Of a DNA stretch of 31,016 nucleotides, positions 7,061 to 15,039 are shown piece after piece (the stretch's first letter is position 1; each line of letters starts with the position of its first letter). Both the position numbers and the translations under genes were made by a program. Source of the stretch: WHSO01 sp050485485 (GTDB lineage Bacteria; Pseudomonadota; Alphaproteobacteria; SMXQ01); the NCBI GenBank assembly GCA_050485485.1, contig JBJHBM010000026.1:1-31016 (forward strand). Direction: 5' to 3'. The notes under the pieces were generated by a model. That model did not search any database, had not been told where the DNA came from, and saw only the letters and a list, made by a program, of their open reading frames with translations.

Positions 7061-7117
7061 GGCCGCCGCCCTAGCCTGTCCCGACCCTTCACCGCCGAGG
7101 CAAGGAAGAGCCGGAAC

Positions 7118-9511
7118 ATGTGGCGCATCTACGACTGTCTGGTCCTCGACCATGACTACCGGCTGGTCGCGGTCGCCGCCGCGATCTGCCTGTTCGGCAC
7201 CGCCGCCACCTTCGTGATCGCCGAGCGCGCCCGCGAGAGCGCGGCGCGGCGCGGGCTCTGGCTCGCGCTCACCGCGGTCGCCGGCGGCGCCACGGTATGG
7301 GCCACCCATTTCGTCGCCATGCTGGCGTTCCAGCGCGGGCTGCCGGTGTCCTACGCCCTGGCGCCGACGCTCGGCTCCCTCGCCGTCGGCATCGCGGTCA
7401 TCGGCGCGGGCTTCGCGGTCGCGGTCCGGCGCGCAGGCGACGCGCGCGCCGCCCTCGCGGGCGGCCTCGCGCTCGGGGCCGGCGTGATCGCGCTCCATTA
7501 CATCGGCATGGCGGCGGTGCGGCTGCCGGGGCGGATCGCCTACGATGCCGACCTCGTGGTCCTGTCGGTGGCCTTCAGCCTCGCCTTCGGCGCGGCCGCG
7601 CTCCATGCGGCCTTCGGCGGAGGCCGGCGCCGCCACGGCCGCGCGGCGGCGCTCGCCCTGTTCGTGCTGATGGTGGTGTCGCTCCACTTCACCGCGATGG
7701 GGGCCGTCGTGATCGAGCCGGGGCCGTGGGAGGCGGCGGCGCCCGCCGTCATCTCGCGCGACGCCCTGGCGACGCTGGTGACGGGCATCACGCTCGTGCT
7801 GCTCGCGCTCGGCCTCGCGGGTGCGCTGCTGGCACGCCGCCGCGCCCTGGAACTCATGGCCCAGGCCCAGCGCTTCCGCCTGCTTTCCGAAAGCGCCCTC
7901 GAGGGGCTCGTCATCCACCGCGACGGCGCCGTCCTCGACAGCAACGCCGCCGCGCGCCGCCTGCTGGACCTCAGCGACGACCCGGGGGCCGTCTCCGTCC
8001 ACGACTGGTTCCGGGGCGCCGACCGCGCCCAGGTCGCGCACTGGCTCGCGCAGCCCGCCGAAACCCCGGCGGAGGTCGAGCTCACCGGCGCCCGCGGGCG
8101 CGGCTTCACGGCGGAGATCTGCGGCGGCACGCTGCAGCTCGCCGACGGCACGCCGGCCCAGGTTCTGGCCCTGCGCGACGTCACCGCGCGCAAGCAGGCG
8201 GAAGCGCGGCTCCAGCACCAGGCGCTTCACGATCCGCTCACGGACCTGCCCAACCGGCGCCTGTTCCTCGAGCTCGCCGACAAGGTCCGCGCGCAGGCCG
8301 AGCGCTCGGGACGGAGCTTCGCGATCCTCATGCTGGACCTCGACCACTTCAAGGCGGTCAACGACATGCACGGCCACGAGGGCGGCGACCGCCTGCTGAC
8401 GGAGCTGGGGCGGCGGCTCCAGGGCAACGTGCGTGATTCGGACGTGATCGCGCGCTTCGGCGGCGACGAGTTCGCGGTAGTCGCCACCGGCGCGTCGCAG
8501 CCCCATGACTCGGTCGTGCTCGCCGAGCGCCTGGCCGAGCGCATCTCCGCGCCGGTCCGCCTGGGCGACGCGGAGGTCATGGTCACGGCCTCCATCGGCA
8601 TCGCCGTCTATCCCGGCGACGGCGGCTCCATCGAGGAACTCATCCGCAACGCCGACACGGCGATGTACGGGGCCAAGGCGGACGGGCGGGCCACCTTCAT
8701 GTTCTTCGAGCCGCGCATGAACCAGGCCCTCGAGGCCCGGCGCACGCTGGAGGGCCGGCTGCGCCGCGCCGTCCTGCAGGGCGAGCTCGGCGTCGCCTAC
8801 CAGCCGCTCGCCGACAGCCGCACCGGCCGCGCCGTGGGCTTCGAGGCCCTGGTGCGCTGGCACGACGACGCCCTGGGCCAGGTCCCGCCCGCGGAGTTCA
8901 TCCCGGTCGCCGAGGAGACCGGGCTCATCATCCCGCTCGGCGAGCACGTGCTGCGCACCGCCTGCCGGGATGCCGCCCGCTGGCCCGCGCCGCTGCGCGT
9001 CGCGGTCAACCTCTCCGCCATCCAGTTCCGCCGCGCGGGCCTCGCCCAGACGGTGTGTCGCATCCTGGAGGAGACCGGGCTTCCCGGCGAGCGCCTCGAT
9101 CTCGAGATCACCGAATCGATCCTGATCGAGAACCGCCAGCAGGTGCTGGAAACGCTCCACGCCCTCAAGGCACTCGGCGTGCGCATCTCCATGGACGACT
9201 TCGGGACCGGGTATTCCTCGCTCAGCTACCTGCAGAGCTTCCCGTTCGACAAGATCAAGATCGACCGGGTGTTCGTCGCGAACCTCGAGAACCGGCCGCA
9301 CAGCCGCTCGATCATCCGGGCCGTCACCGCGATGGGGCACAGCCTCGATATGAAGGTGGTCGCGGAAGGGGTCGAGACCGGGGCTCAGGCCGCAGAGCTG
9401 CGCGAGATGGCCTGCGACGAGCTGCAGGGCTACCTGATCGCGAAGCCGATGCCGGCCCACGAGGTCACGGCCTTCCTCGCAGGCCCGGAGTTCGTCGCCC
9501 GGGCACCCTGA
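7118..9511 (+). CDS. MHYT-PAS-GGDEF-EAL cyclic-di-GMP signalling protein
   Basis: The 797-residue membrane protein should make and/or break cyclic di-GMP. An N-terminal seven-helix MHYT sensor (about 15-240) carries three repeats of the motif: THFVAM (63-68), LHYIGM (126-131) and LHFTAM (189-194). These are proposed to bind metal or a diatomic gas. A PAS-like region follows (about 250-355), then a GGDEF domain with intact active site GGDEF (448-452) and an RDSD inhibitory site (439-442) exactly five residues before it. The EAL domain has EAL (576-578), NLSAIQF (631-637), DDFGTGYSS (693-701) and VAEGVET (748-754), all intact. Both activities are therefore possible, and the balance cannot be read from sequence. 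The ATG has AAGGAAGAG upstream. A CtrA-like box lies 57 bp before it. It stands alone, convergent with the GFA gene. Confidence 0.95.
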   Translation: MWRIYDCLVLDHDYRLVAVAAAICLFGTAATFVIAERARESAARRGLWLALTAVAGGATVWATHFVAMLAFQRGLPVSYALAPTLGSLAVGIAVIGAGFAVAVRRAGDARAALAGGLALGAGVIALHYIGMAAVRLPGRIAYDADLVVLSVAFSLAFGAAALHAAFGGGRRRHGRAAALALFVLMVVSLHFTAMGAVVIEPGPWEAAAPAVISRDALATLVTGITLVLLALGLAGALLARRRALELMAQAQRFRLLSESALEGLVIHRDGAVLDSNAAARRLLDLSDDPGAVSVHDWFRGADRAQVAHWLAQPAETPAEVELTGARGRGFTAEICGGTLQLADGTPAQVLALRDVTARKQAEARLQHQALHDPLTDLPNRRLFLELADKVRAQAERSGRSFAILMLDLDHFKAVNDMHGHEGGDRLLTELGRRLQGNVRDSDVIARFGGDEFAVVATGASQPHDSVVLAERLAERISAPVRLGDAEVMVTASIGIAVYPGDGGSIEELIRNADTAMYGAKADGRATFMFFEPRMNQALEARRTLEGRLRRAVLQGELGVAYQPLADSRTGRAVGFEALVRWHDDALGQVPPAEFIPVAEETGLIIPLGEHVLRTACRDAARWPAPLRVAVNLSAIQFRRAGLAQTVCRILEETGLPGERLDLEITESILIENRQQVLETLHALKALGVRISMDDFGTGYSSLSYLQSFPFDKIKIDRVFVANLENRPHSRSIIRAVTAMGHSLDMKVVAEGVETGAQAAELREMACDELQGYLIAKPMPAHEVTAFLAGPEFVARAP

Positions 9512-9517
9512 GGCCCG

Positions 9518-9550
9518 GCCGGCACCCCCCGACCGGAAAACGGGGCCGGC
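9518..9550. terminator. hairpin between convergent genes
   Basis: GCCGG (9518-9522) plus CCCC can pair with GGGG plus CCGGC (9546-9550), with a small bulge, in the 40-bp gap between the c-di-GMP gene and the GFA gene. There is no T-run on either side, so function as a two-way terminator is uncertain. Confidence 0.35.
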
Positions 9551-9551
9551 G

Positions 9552-9986
9552 TCAGCCGCCCTGCTGCCCGAATTGCGCGACGACCTCGGCCTCGGTCATG
9601 CTGTGCGTCTCGTTGGCGAAGGCGTACCAGCCGGGCTTATGGTCGATGTAGATCTGGCTGTCGAGGACCGCACCGGGCAGGTCGCCGAACAGGCCGGCCC
9701 AGACGTAATGCCCGCCGGTCGCCTTCAGGCGGTAGAAAAGGTTGCTGCCGCAGGTGCCGCAGAAGGCCCGCTCCGCCCATTCGGACGACGGATAGCGGCG
9801 GACGTGCCGCGCGCCTTCGATGCGCGGGGCCGTCCCGCCGTCAAGCGAGAGCGAGGGCCCGCCGCACCAGCGCCGGCACATGCCGCAATGGCAGACGCTG
9901 ATCTTGCCGTCGAAGCCGTCGATGGCGATGGTCACGGCGCCGCACAGGCAGCGCCCGGAAATGGCCCCGGACATGGTGGTGGACAT
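9552..9986 (-). CDS. GFA/CENP-V family zinc protein
   Basis: This 144-residue protein belongs to the GFA family, named for a glutathione-dependent formaldehyde-activating enzyme; most members have no proven substrate. The zinc ligand pattern is complete: CLC (13-15), CHCGMC (32-37) and CGTC (76-79). I chose the ATG at 9986 because GGAGGAG (9994-10000) stands seven bases upstream. A longer TTG start at 10007 would put that ribosome binding site inside the gene. It is convergent with the c-di-GMP gene and lies downstream of pntB with a 135-bp gap, so it probably has its own promoter. A perfect 6-bp hairpin (10031-10045) occupies its upstream region. The specific reaction cannot be inferred. Confidence 0.88.
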   Translation of the reverse strand: MSTTMSGAISGRCLCGAVTIAIDGFDGKISVCHCGMCRRWCGGPSLSLDGGTAPRIEGARHVRRYPSSEWAERAFCGTCGSNLFYRLKATGGHYVWAGLFGDLPGAVLDSQIYIDHKPGWYAFANETHSMTEAEVVAQFGQQGG

Positions 9987-10080
9987 CGGATCGCTCCTCC
10001 TTCCCAAGCGTGGAGCAGGAAGGATGCCCGGCCGCCGCCGGCGGCACCAGCCTTGCGGGCCGCTTTCCGTGTAAGCGGCG

Positions 10081-10121
10081 AAAAAAATCCCGGCAACGCG
10101 GTAACGAGGTGGCGCCGCGCG
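10081..10121 (-). terminator. possible terminator of the pnt operon
   Basis: On the minus strand a run of seven T (10087-10081) lies about 35 bases after the pntB stop. The sequence before it (about 10088-10121) can form only a weak CGGC/GCCG stem, so this is a poor or marginal intrinsic terminator. Confidence 0.25.
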
Positions 10122-11513
10122 TCACAGCGCCTTGACGATGTCCTCGCACATTTCCTTGGCGTCGGCGAACAGCATCATGGTGTTGTCACGGTAGAACAGG
10201 TCGTTGTCCACGCCGGCGTAGCCGGGCGACAGCGAGCGCTTCACGAACAGCACCGTCTTGGACTTGTCCACGTCGAGGATCGGCATGCCGTAGATCGGGC
10301 TCTGGGGATCGTCGCGCGCCGCCGGATTGGTCACGTCGTTGGCGCCGATGATGAAGGCGACGTCCGCCGTCTGGAAGCCGGAGTTGATCTCCTCCAGCTC
10401 GAACACCTCGTCGTAGGGCACGTTGGCCTCGGCCAGCAGCACGTTCATGTGGCCGGGCATGCGCCCCGCCACCGGGTGGATGGCGTAGGCCACGTCCACG
10501 CCCTCGGCCTTGAGCTTGTCGCCCATCTCGCGCAGCGCGTGCTGGGCCTGGGCCACCGCCATGCCGTAGCCCGGCACGATGATGACCTTGCCCGCGTTCT
10601 TCATGATGAAGGCGGCATCCTCCGCCGAGCCTGCCTTGACCGGCCGGTCGCCGCCGCCCCTGGCCGCCGCCGTCGTGGCGTCGCCGCCGAAGCCGCCCAG
10701 GATGACGTTGAAGAACGAGCGGTTCATGCCCTTGCACATGATGTAGGAGAGAATCGCGCCCGCCGAGCCGACCAGCGCGCCGGTGATGATGAGGGCGTTG
10801 TTCTCCAGCGTGAAGCCGATGCCGGCCGCGGCCCAGCCGGAGTACGAGTTCAGCATCGAGATCACCACCGGCATGTCAGCGCCGCCGATCGGGATGATGA
10901 TGAGGAAGCCGATCAGGAAGGCGAGCGCCGTCATGGCCCAGAACCAGCGCGGGTCCACGTCCGCCGAGAACGCCACGATCAGCGCGACGATGACGAGGCC
11001 GATCACGAGGTTGAGGAAGTGCTGGCCGCGGAAGATCACCGGGTTGCCCGACACCAGGCCCTGCAGCTTGGCGAAGGCGACCACCGAGCCCGAGAAGGTG
11101 ATGGCGCCGATCACGGTGCCGAGCGCCATCTCGACGCGGCTCAGCATCTTGAGCTGGCCGCCGGCGTCCACGATGCCGTAGGCGGCGGGGTTGTAGAACG
11201 CGGCCGCCGCCACCAGCACCGCCGCCATGCCCACCAGCGAGTGGAACGCCGCCACCAGCTGCGGCATCGCCGCCATCTGGATGCGCCGCGCGATCAGCGT
11301 GCCGATCAGCCCGCCGATCAGGATCGCCACCGCGATCTCGCCGTAGGAATAGACCCCCGGCATCGCGACCGTGGTGGCGACCGCGATGGCCATGCCGGAC
11401 ATGCCGTAGAGGTTGCCCTTGCGCGCCGTCTCGGGGCTGGAGAGCCCCCTGAGCGCCATGATGAAGAGGACGGACGAGACCAGATAGGCAAGCGCCGCGA
11501 GATTGGCGTCCAT
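10122..11513 (-). CDS. pntB: NAD(P) transhydrogenase subunit beta
   Basis: PntB forms part of the proton channel (domain II) and the NADPH-binding domain III of the transhydrogenase, which reduces NADP+ with NADH using the proton gradient. The product has 463 residues, standard length. The channel residues known from E. coli fall at the same numbers: H91 (AFHSLVG), D213 (GGADMPVV) and N222 (MLNSYSG). Domain III shows VPGYGMAVAQAQ (313-324), GRMPGHMNVLLAEANVPYD (350-368), ANDVTNPAA (391-399) and KRSLSPGYAG (425-434). The start at 11513 (MDANLAAL) lies two bases after the pntAB stop; the open frame extending upstream is a shadow of pntAB. It is the last gene of the operon. Confidence 0.97.
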   Translation of the reverse strand: MDANLAALAYLVSSVLFIMALRGLSSPETARKGNLYGMSGMAIAVATTVAMPGVYSYGEIAVAILIGGLIGTLIARRIQMAAMPQLVAAFHSLVGMAAVLVAAAAFYNPAAYGIVDAGGQLKMLSRVEMALGTVIGAITFSGSVVAFAKLQGLVSGNPVIFRGQHFLNLVIGLVIVALIVAFSADVDPRWFWAMTALAFLIGFLIIIPIGGADMPVVISMLNSYSGWAAAGIGFTLENNALIITGALVGSAGAILSYIMCKGMNRSFFNVILGGFGGDATTAAARGGGDRPVKAGSAEDAAFIMKNAGKVIIVPGYGMAVAQAQHALREMGDKLKAEGVDVAYAIHPVAGRMPGHMNVLLAEANVPYDEVFELEEINSGFQTADVAFIIGANDVTNPAARDDPQSPIYGMPILDVDKSKTVLFVKRSLSPGYAGVDNDLFYRDNTMMLFADAKEMCEDIVKAL

Positions 11514-11515
11514 GG

Positions 11516-11821
11516 TCACTTCCGCTCCTTCTTCTTGTACATGCCGAGCATGCGCTGGGTGACGAGGAAGCCCCCGAAGATGTTGACCGAGGCGAGCGTG
11601 ATGGCGACGAGGCCGACCACCTTCGAGAACTCGAAGCCGAGCGGCCCGGCAGCGATCAGCGCGCCCACGACGATCACCGAGGAAATGGCGTTGGTCACGC
11701 TCATCAGCGGCGTGTGCAGCGCCGGTGTCACCGACCACACGACGTAGTAGCCGACGAAGATCGCGAGCACGAAGATCGCGAGCCGGAAAATGAACGGGTC
11801 TATGGCAGTGGCGGCTTCCAT
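11516..11821 (-). CDS. pntAB: NAD(P) transhydrogenase subunit alpha, membrane part
   Basis: This 101-residue protein is the small membrane half of the alpha subunit (N-terminal part of domain II). It is separate from the NAD-binding part in Rhodospirillum and other alphaproteobacteria but fused to it in E. coli. Three or four membrane segments are visible, including FRLAIFVLAIFVGYYVVWSV and VVGLVAITLASVNIFGGFLV, with the conserved TPALHTPLMSVTNAISS stretch (about 33-49) between them. I prefer the ATG at 11821, which overlaps the pntAA stop by one base (TGATG). A GTG one codon earlier is possible. Tight coupling to both neighbours suggests stoichiometric synthesis. Confidence 0.95.
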   Translation of the reverse strand: MEAATAIDPFIFRLAIFVLAIFVGYYVVWSVTPALHTPLMSVTNAISSVIVVGALIAAGPLGFEFSKVVGLVAITLASVNIFGGFLVTQRMLGMYKKKERK

Positions 11822-12960
11822 CACGCGCCTCCCTCGGAAAGCAGGGGGTGGACCACCGCGCCGTCGCGGGTGAGCCCCGCGCCCTTCACGATCTCGTCCT
11901 CCCAGTTGACGGCGAGCGCACCCTTCTCCTTGTCGATCATGGGCGCGACGAAGTTATAGAGGTTGCGGGCGTAGAGCAGGCTCGCGTCCTCGGCGAGCAT
12001 GGCGGGCAGGTTGGAGTGGCCGATCAGCGTCACCCCGTGCTTCTCCACCACCTTGTCCTTCTCGGAGAGCGGGCAGTTGCCGCCGGCCTCGACCGCGAGG
12101 TCCACGATCACCGAGCCCGGCCGCATGGTCTTCACCATCTCCTCCGTGACCAGGACCGGCGCGGGCCGGCCCGGGATCAGGGCGGTGGTGATGACGATAT
12201 CCTGTTTTGCGATGGTGGCCGCGACCAGCTCCGCCTGCTTCCTCTTGTATTCGTCCGACATCTCGCGGGCGTAGCCGCCCGCGGTCTCGGCCGCCTTGGC
12301 CTCCTCGCTCTCGACCATCACGAACTTGCCGCCGAGGCTCTCGACCTGCTCCTTGGTGGCGGGGCGCACGTCGGTGGCCGAGACCACGGCGCCGAGGCGC
12401 CTGGCGGTGGCGATGGCCTGCAGCCCGGCGACGCCGACGCCCATCACGAACACGCGTGCGGGCGCGATCGAGCCCGCCGCCGTCATCATCATCGGCATGG
12501 CGCGGCGGTAGTGGGCGCAGGCCTCGAGCACCGCCTTGTAGCCCGCGAGGTTGGCCTGCGACGACAGCACGTCCATGGATTGCGCGCGGGTGATGCGCGG
12601 CACCAACTCCATGGCGAAGGCGACGATGCCGCGCGCGGCGTAGGCGCGCGCGGCCTCCTTGCGGGCGAGCGGCGCCAGCATGCCCACCAGCACCGCGCCC
12701 TCCTTCATCATCGCGATCTCGTCGGCGTCGGGGCACGCGACCTTGAGGACGATGTCGCCGGCGCCGAAGGCCGCGCGCGCGTCGGGGGCGATCTCGGCGC
12801 CCGCCTCGGCATAGGCGGCGTCCGCCAGCCGCGCGCCCGCACCGGCCCCCGCCTCGACCACCACGTCGAGACCCAGCGCCTTGAATTTCTTGACTGTTTC
12901 GGGCGATGCGGCAACCCGTGCCTCGCCCGCCGCGCGTTCCTTCGGGATGGCTACTCTCAT
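11821..12960 (-). CDS. pntAA: NAD(P) transhydrogenase subunit alpha, NAD-binding part
   Basis: This soluble domain I binds NADH and passes hydride to the NADP+ on PntB. The 379-residue protein starts MRVAIPKE, a typical beginning. It carries the conserved RAQSMD loop (125-130) that positions nicotinamide, and the Rossmann motif GVGVAGLQA (174-182). The ATG at 12960 follows a GGGGGA site about 11 bases upstream. The open frame reaching 13020 adds residues unlike the family, so I exclude them. It is the first gene of the pntAA-pntAB-pntB operon. The 135-bp spacer to pepF holds a possible promoter and an inverted repeat. Confidence 0.96.
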   Translation of the reverse strand: MRVAIPKERAAGEARVAASPETVKKFKALGLDVVVEAGAGAGARLADAAYAEAGAEIAPDARAAFGAGDIVLKVACPDADEIAMMKEGAVLVGMLAPLARKEAARAYAARGIVAFAMELVPRITRAQSMDVLSSQANLAGYKAVLEACAHYRRAMPMMMTAAGSIAPARVFVMGVGVAGLQAIATARRLGAVVSATDVRPATKEQVESLGGKFVMVESEEAKAAETAGGYAREMSDEYKRKQAELVAATIAKQDIVITTALIPGRPAPVLVTEEMVKTMRPGSVIVDLAVEAGGNCPLSEKDKVVEKHGVTLIGHSNLPAMLAEDASLLYARNLYNFVAPMIDKEKGALAVNWEDEIVKGAGLTRDGAVVHPLLSEGGA

Positions 12961-13016
12961 TACGCCGGGAATCCCCCTTCTCTGACTGTGCGGCCCGGCC
13001 CGACCGGCCGCGCGCC

Positions 13017-13045
13017 ACAATGCCCAATCGAAGGGCGTTTGCCAA
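13017..13045 (-). promoter_or_regulatory. possible pnt operon promoter
   Basis: On the minus strand TTGGCA (13045-13040) matches five of six -35 bases. Seventeen bases later comes CATTGT (13022-13017), a poor -10 that matches three of six. The position is about 57 bp before the pntAA start. The -35 overlaps the inverted repeat at 13041-13064. Confidence 0.3.
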
Positions 13046-13064
13046 GGCCGGAGTCCGGCCTGGC
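13041..13064. repeat. inverted repeat upstream of pntAA
   Basis: AGGCCGGAGTCCGGCCT is a perfect 8-bp inverted repeat around a single base. GCC and GGC extend it on the outside with one bulged base. It lies between the pepF stop and the pntAA promoter candidate. It could be an operator, or a weak terminator for pepF, although no T-run follows. Confidence 0.45.
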
Positions 13065-13095
13065 AGGACCGGCGGAACCGGCGGGAATGCTATGC

Positions 13096-14943
13096 TTACG
13101 TCCCTTCCAGCTCGTCGATCAGGCCGGAGATCATGGAGAGGCCGCGGCCCCAGAACGCGGGGTCGGCGGCGTCGAGGCCGAACGGCTTGAGCAGCGCGCG
13201 GTGGCGCAGCGTGCCGCCGGCCCTCAGCATGCCGAGGTACTTGGCCTCGAACCCCATCGGCTTCGCCTCGTAGGTGGCGTAGAGCGAGTTCACCAGGCAG
13301 TCGCCGAACGCATAGGCATAGACGTAGAACGGCGAGTGGACGAAGTGGGGGATGTAGGTCCAGTAGTAGCGGTAGTCGCCGTCGAGCCGGATGGCCGGCC
13401 CCAGGCTCTCGCGCTGCACCGCGAGCCAGATGTCGCAGAGCGTGTCGGCCGCGAGCTCGCCCTTGCGGCGCGCGGCATGGACCCGGGTCTCGAACTCGTA
13501 GAACGCGATCTGGCGCACCACGGTATTGAGCATGTCCTCGACCTTGCCCGCGATCAGCGCGCGCCGGCGCGCGCCGTCCTTCTCCTCCGCCAGCAGGCGG
13601 CGGAAGGTCAGCATCTCGCCGAACACGGAGGCGGTCTCGGCAAGGGTCAGCGCGGTCTGGGACATGAAGTGCCCCTGCGCGCCCGCCAGCACCTGATGGA
13701 CGCCGTGGCCGAGCTCGTGGGCGAGGGTCATCACGTCGCGGCTCTTGCCCTGGAAGTTCATCAGGATGTAGGGGTGCGCGCTCGGCACCACGGGATGGGA
13801 GAAGGCGCCCGAATCCTTGCCGGGACGTGGCTCCGCGTCGATCCAGCGCTCGTCGAAGAAGCGCCGCGCGGTGCCGGCGAGGGTCGGCGAGAACGCCTCG
13901 TAGGCGGTGAGCACGGTGCGCTTGGCCTCGTCCCAGCGGATGGCGCGTTCCGGCGATTTGGGCAGCGGCGCGTTGCGGTCCCAGTAGTCGAGCCGCGGCT
14001 TCCCCAGCCACTTCGCCTTCATGCGGTAGTAGCGATGGCTCAGGCGCGGATAGGCCTTCCGCACGGCGGCGGCGAGCGCGTCCACCACCTCGTCCTCGAC
14101 GTAGTTGGAGAGGTTGCGCGCCGAGACCGGGCGGGCGAAGCCGCGCCAGCGGTCCTCCACCTCCTTGTCCTTGGCGAGCGTGTTGGTGATCAGCGCGAAG
14201 GTCTTGACGTTGGCACCCAGCACCTTGCCGACCGACAGGGCGGCGGACTTGCGCACCGCGGGCTTGGGGTCGGACATGCGCGACAGCACCTCGGCGACCG
14301 AGAGCCGCTTGCCGCCGACCGGGAAGCGCAGGCCCGCCATGGTCTCGTCGAACAGGCGGTTCCATGCCGAGCGGCCCGAGGGCTCCTTCTCGTGGAGCAG
14401 CTTCTCCATGTCGTCGGAGAGCTGGTGCGGGCGCCATACGCGGGCGTCGCGCAGCCACGGCGCGTAGCGCGCGAGCGCCTTGGAGGCGAGCTTCGCCTTG
14501 AGCGCCTTGTCTGGGATGCGGTTGAGCTCGAGCGTGAAGAACAGCAGCCGCGCCGAGATCGCGTTCACCCGCTCGCTGGCGGTCTGGTAGAACTGGGCCA
14601 CCTTGGGATCGGTCACCGCCGCCGCGTAGAGGAGCTGGGCGTAGGACGCGGCCTTGGAGAGTATCTCGTCGATCGATTCGTATTCCGCGACGGCGCGCGC
14701 CAGCGCGTCGCCCGAGGCGCGGGCGAGCTTTCCCCTGTAGCGCGTCTCGAAGGCCGCGGCACGGCGCTCCTGGGCGGCGAGATCGCGCGCCAGCTCGGGC
14801 GCGTCGGGCCCCGCATAGAGATGCGCGAGGTCCCAGCGCGGCGGGCGGCCCGAGGCCTTCGACGTCCTGCGGCCGCGCGCCTTCGATGCCTTGCGGCCGC
14901 GCGCGCCGCCGTTCCGGGTGCCGGCCCTGGGGGCGCCTGCCAT
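13096..14943 (-). CDS. pepF: M3-family oligoendopeptidase (PepF-like)
   Basis: This zinc metallopeptidase of family M3B cuts oligopeptides of roughly 7-20 residues in the cytoplasm and is thought to recycle peptides. The 615-residue protein has the usual all-helical fold with HELGH at 409-413 (ligands H409 and H413, catalytic E410) and the third ligand E436 in ALTLAETASVFGE. The first 36 residues are unusual: a Lys/Arg/Gly-rich tail with an eight-residue tandem repeat (ARGRKASK at 14-21, ARGRRTSK at 22-29), caused by a 24-bp DNA duplication. The ATG at 14943 has GAGGAGAAG upstream. If translation instead began later, no in-frame ATG would preserve the start of the family region at about residue 36. 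It diverges from the acyl-CoA synthetase gene. Confidence 0.92.
   Translation of the reverse strand: MAGAPRAGTRNGGARGRKASKARGRRTSKASGRPPRWDLAHLYAGPDAPELARDLAAQERRAAAFETRYRGKLARASGDALARAVAEYESIDEILSKAASYAQLLYAAAVTDPKVAQFYQTASERVNAISARLLFFTLELNRIPDKALKAKLASKALARYAPWLRDARVWRPHQLSDDMEKLLHEKEPSGRSAWNRLFDETMAGLRFPVGGKRLSVAEVLSRMSDPKPAVRKSAALSVGKVLGANVKTFALITNTLAKDKEVEDRWRGFARPVSARNLSNYVEDEVVDALAAAVRKAYPRLSHRYYRMKAKWLGKPRLDYWDRNAPLPKSPERAIRWDEAKRTVLTAYEAFSPTLAGTARRFFDERWIDAEPRPGKDSGAFSHPVVPSAHPYILMNFQGKSRDVMTLAHELGHGVHQVLAGAQGHFMSQTALTLAETASVFGEMLTFRRLLAEEKDGARRRALIAGKVEDMLNTVVRQIAFYEFETRVHAARRKGELAADTLCDIWLAVQRESLGPAIRLDGDYRYYWTYIPHFVHSPFYVYAYAFGDCLVNSLYATYEAKPMGFEAKYLGMLRAGGTLRHRALLKPFGLDAADPAFWGRGLSMISGLIDELEGT
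14857..14904. repeat. 24-bp tandem duplication in pepF 5' end
   Basis: Two adjacent 24-bp units (14857-14880 and 14881-14904) match at 21 of 24 positions. The period keeps the reading frame and produces the repeated basic octapeptide near the pepF N-terminus. Confidence 0.85.
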
Positions 14944-14977
14944 GGTCTTCTCCTCGTCCTCGGGATACGGTCGGGTC

Positions 14978-15007
14978 TTGGCGGGAGGATGCCCGCGACC
15001 GCATTAT
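14978..15007 (+). promoter_or_regulatory. possible promoter of the acyl-CoA synthetase gene
   Basis: TTGGCG (14978-14983) and CATTAT (15002-15007) are separated by 18 bases and each match four or five of six consensus positions. They lie about 33 bp before the GTG start, inside the 96-bp divergent spacer. The ATTATAA patch is a local AT-rich exception. Confidence 0.4.
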
Positions 15008-15039
15008 AAGGGGACAACCGGACCAGGAAAGGGGAGGCC

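Noticed and set aside
9552..10007. TTG start at 10007 for the GFA protein
   Set aside because: The clear GGAGGAG site at 9994-10000 would lie inside that longer frame and is correctly placed for the ATG at 9986.
11516..12960. A frameshift splitting pntA into two genes
   Set aside because: The separate pntAA and pntAB genes are the normal arrangement in alphaproteobacteria. Each has an intact start and stop and standard length.
11848..15009. A 1053-codon plus-strand frame antisense to pntAA and pepF
   Set aside because: It runs through two well-supported genes and their spacer without any recognisable domain, so it is treated as chance.
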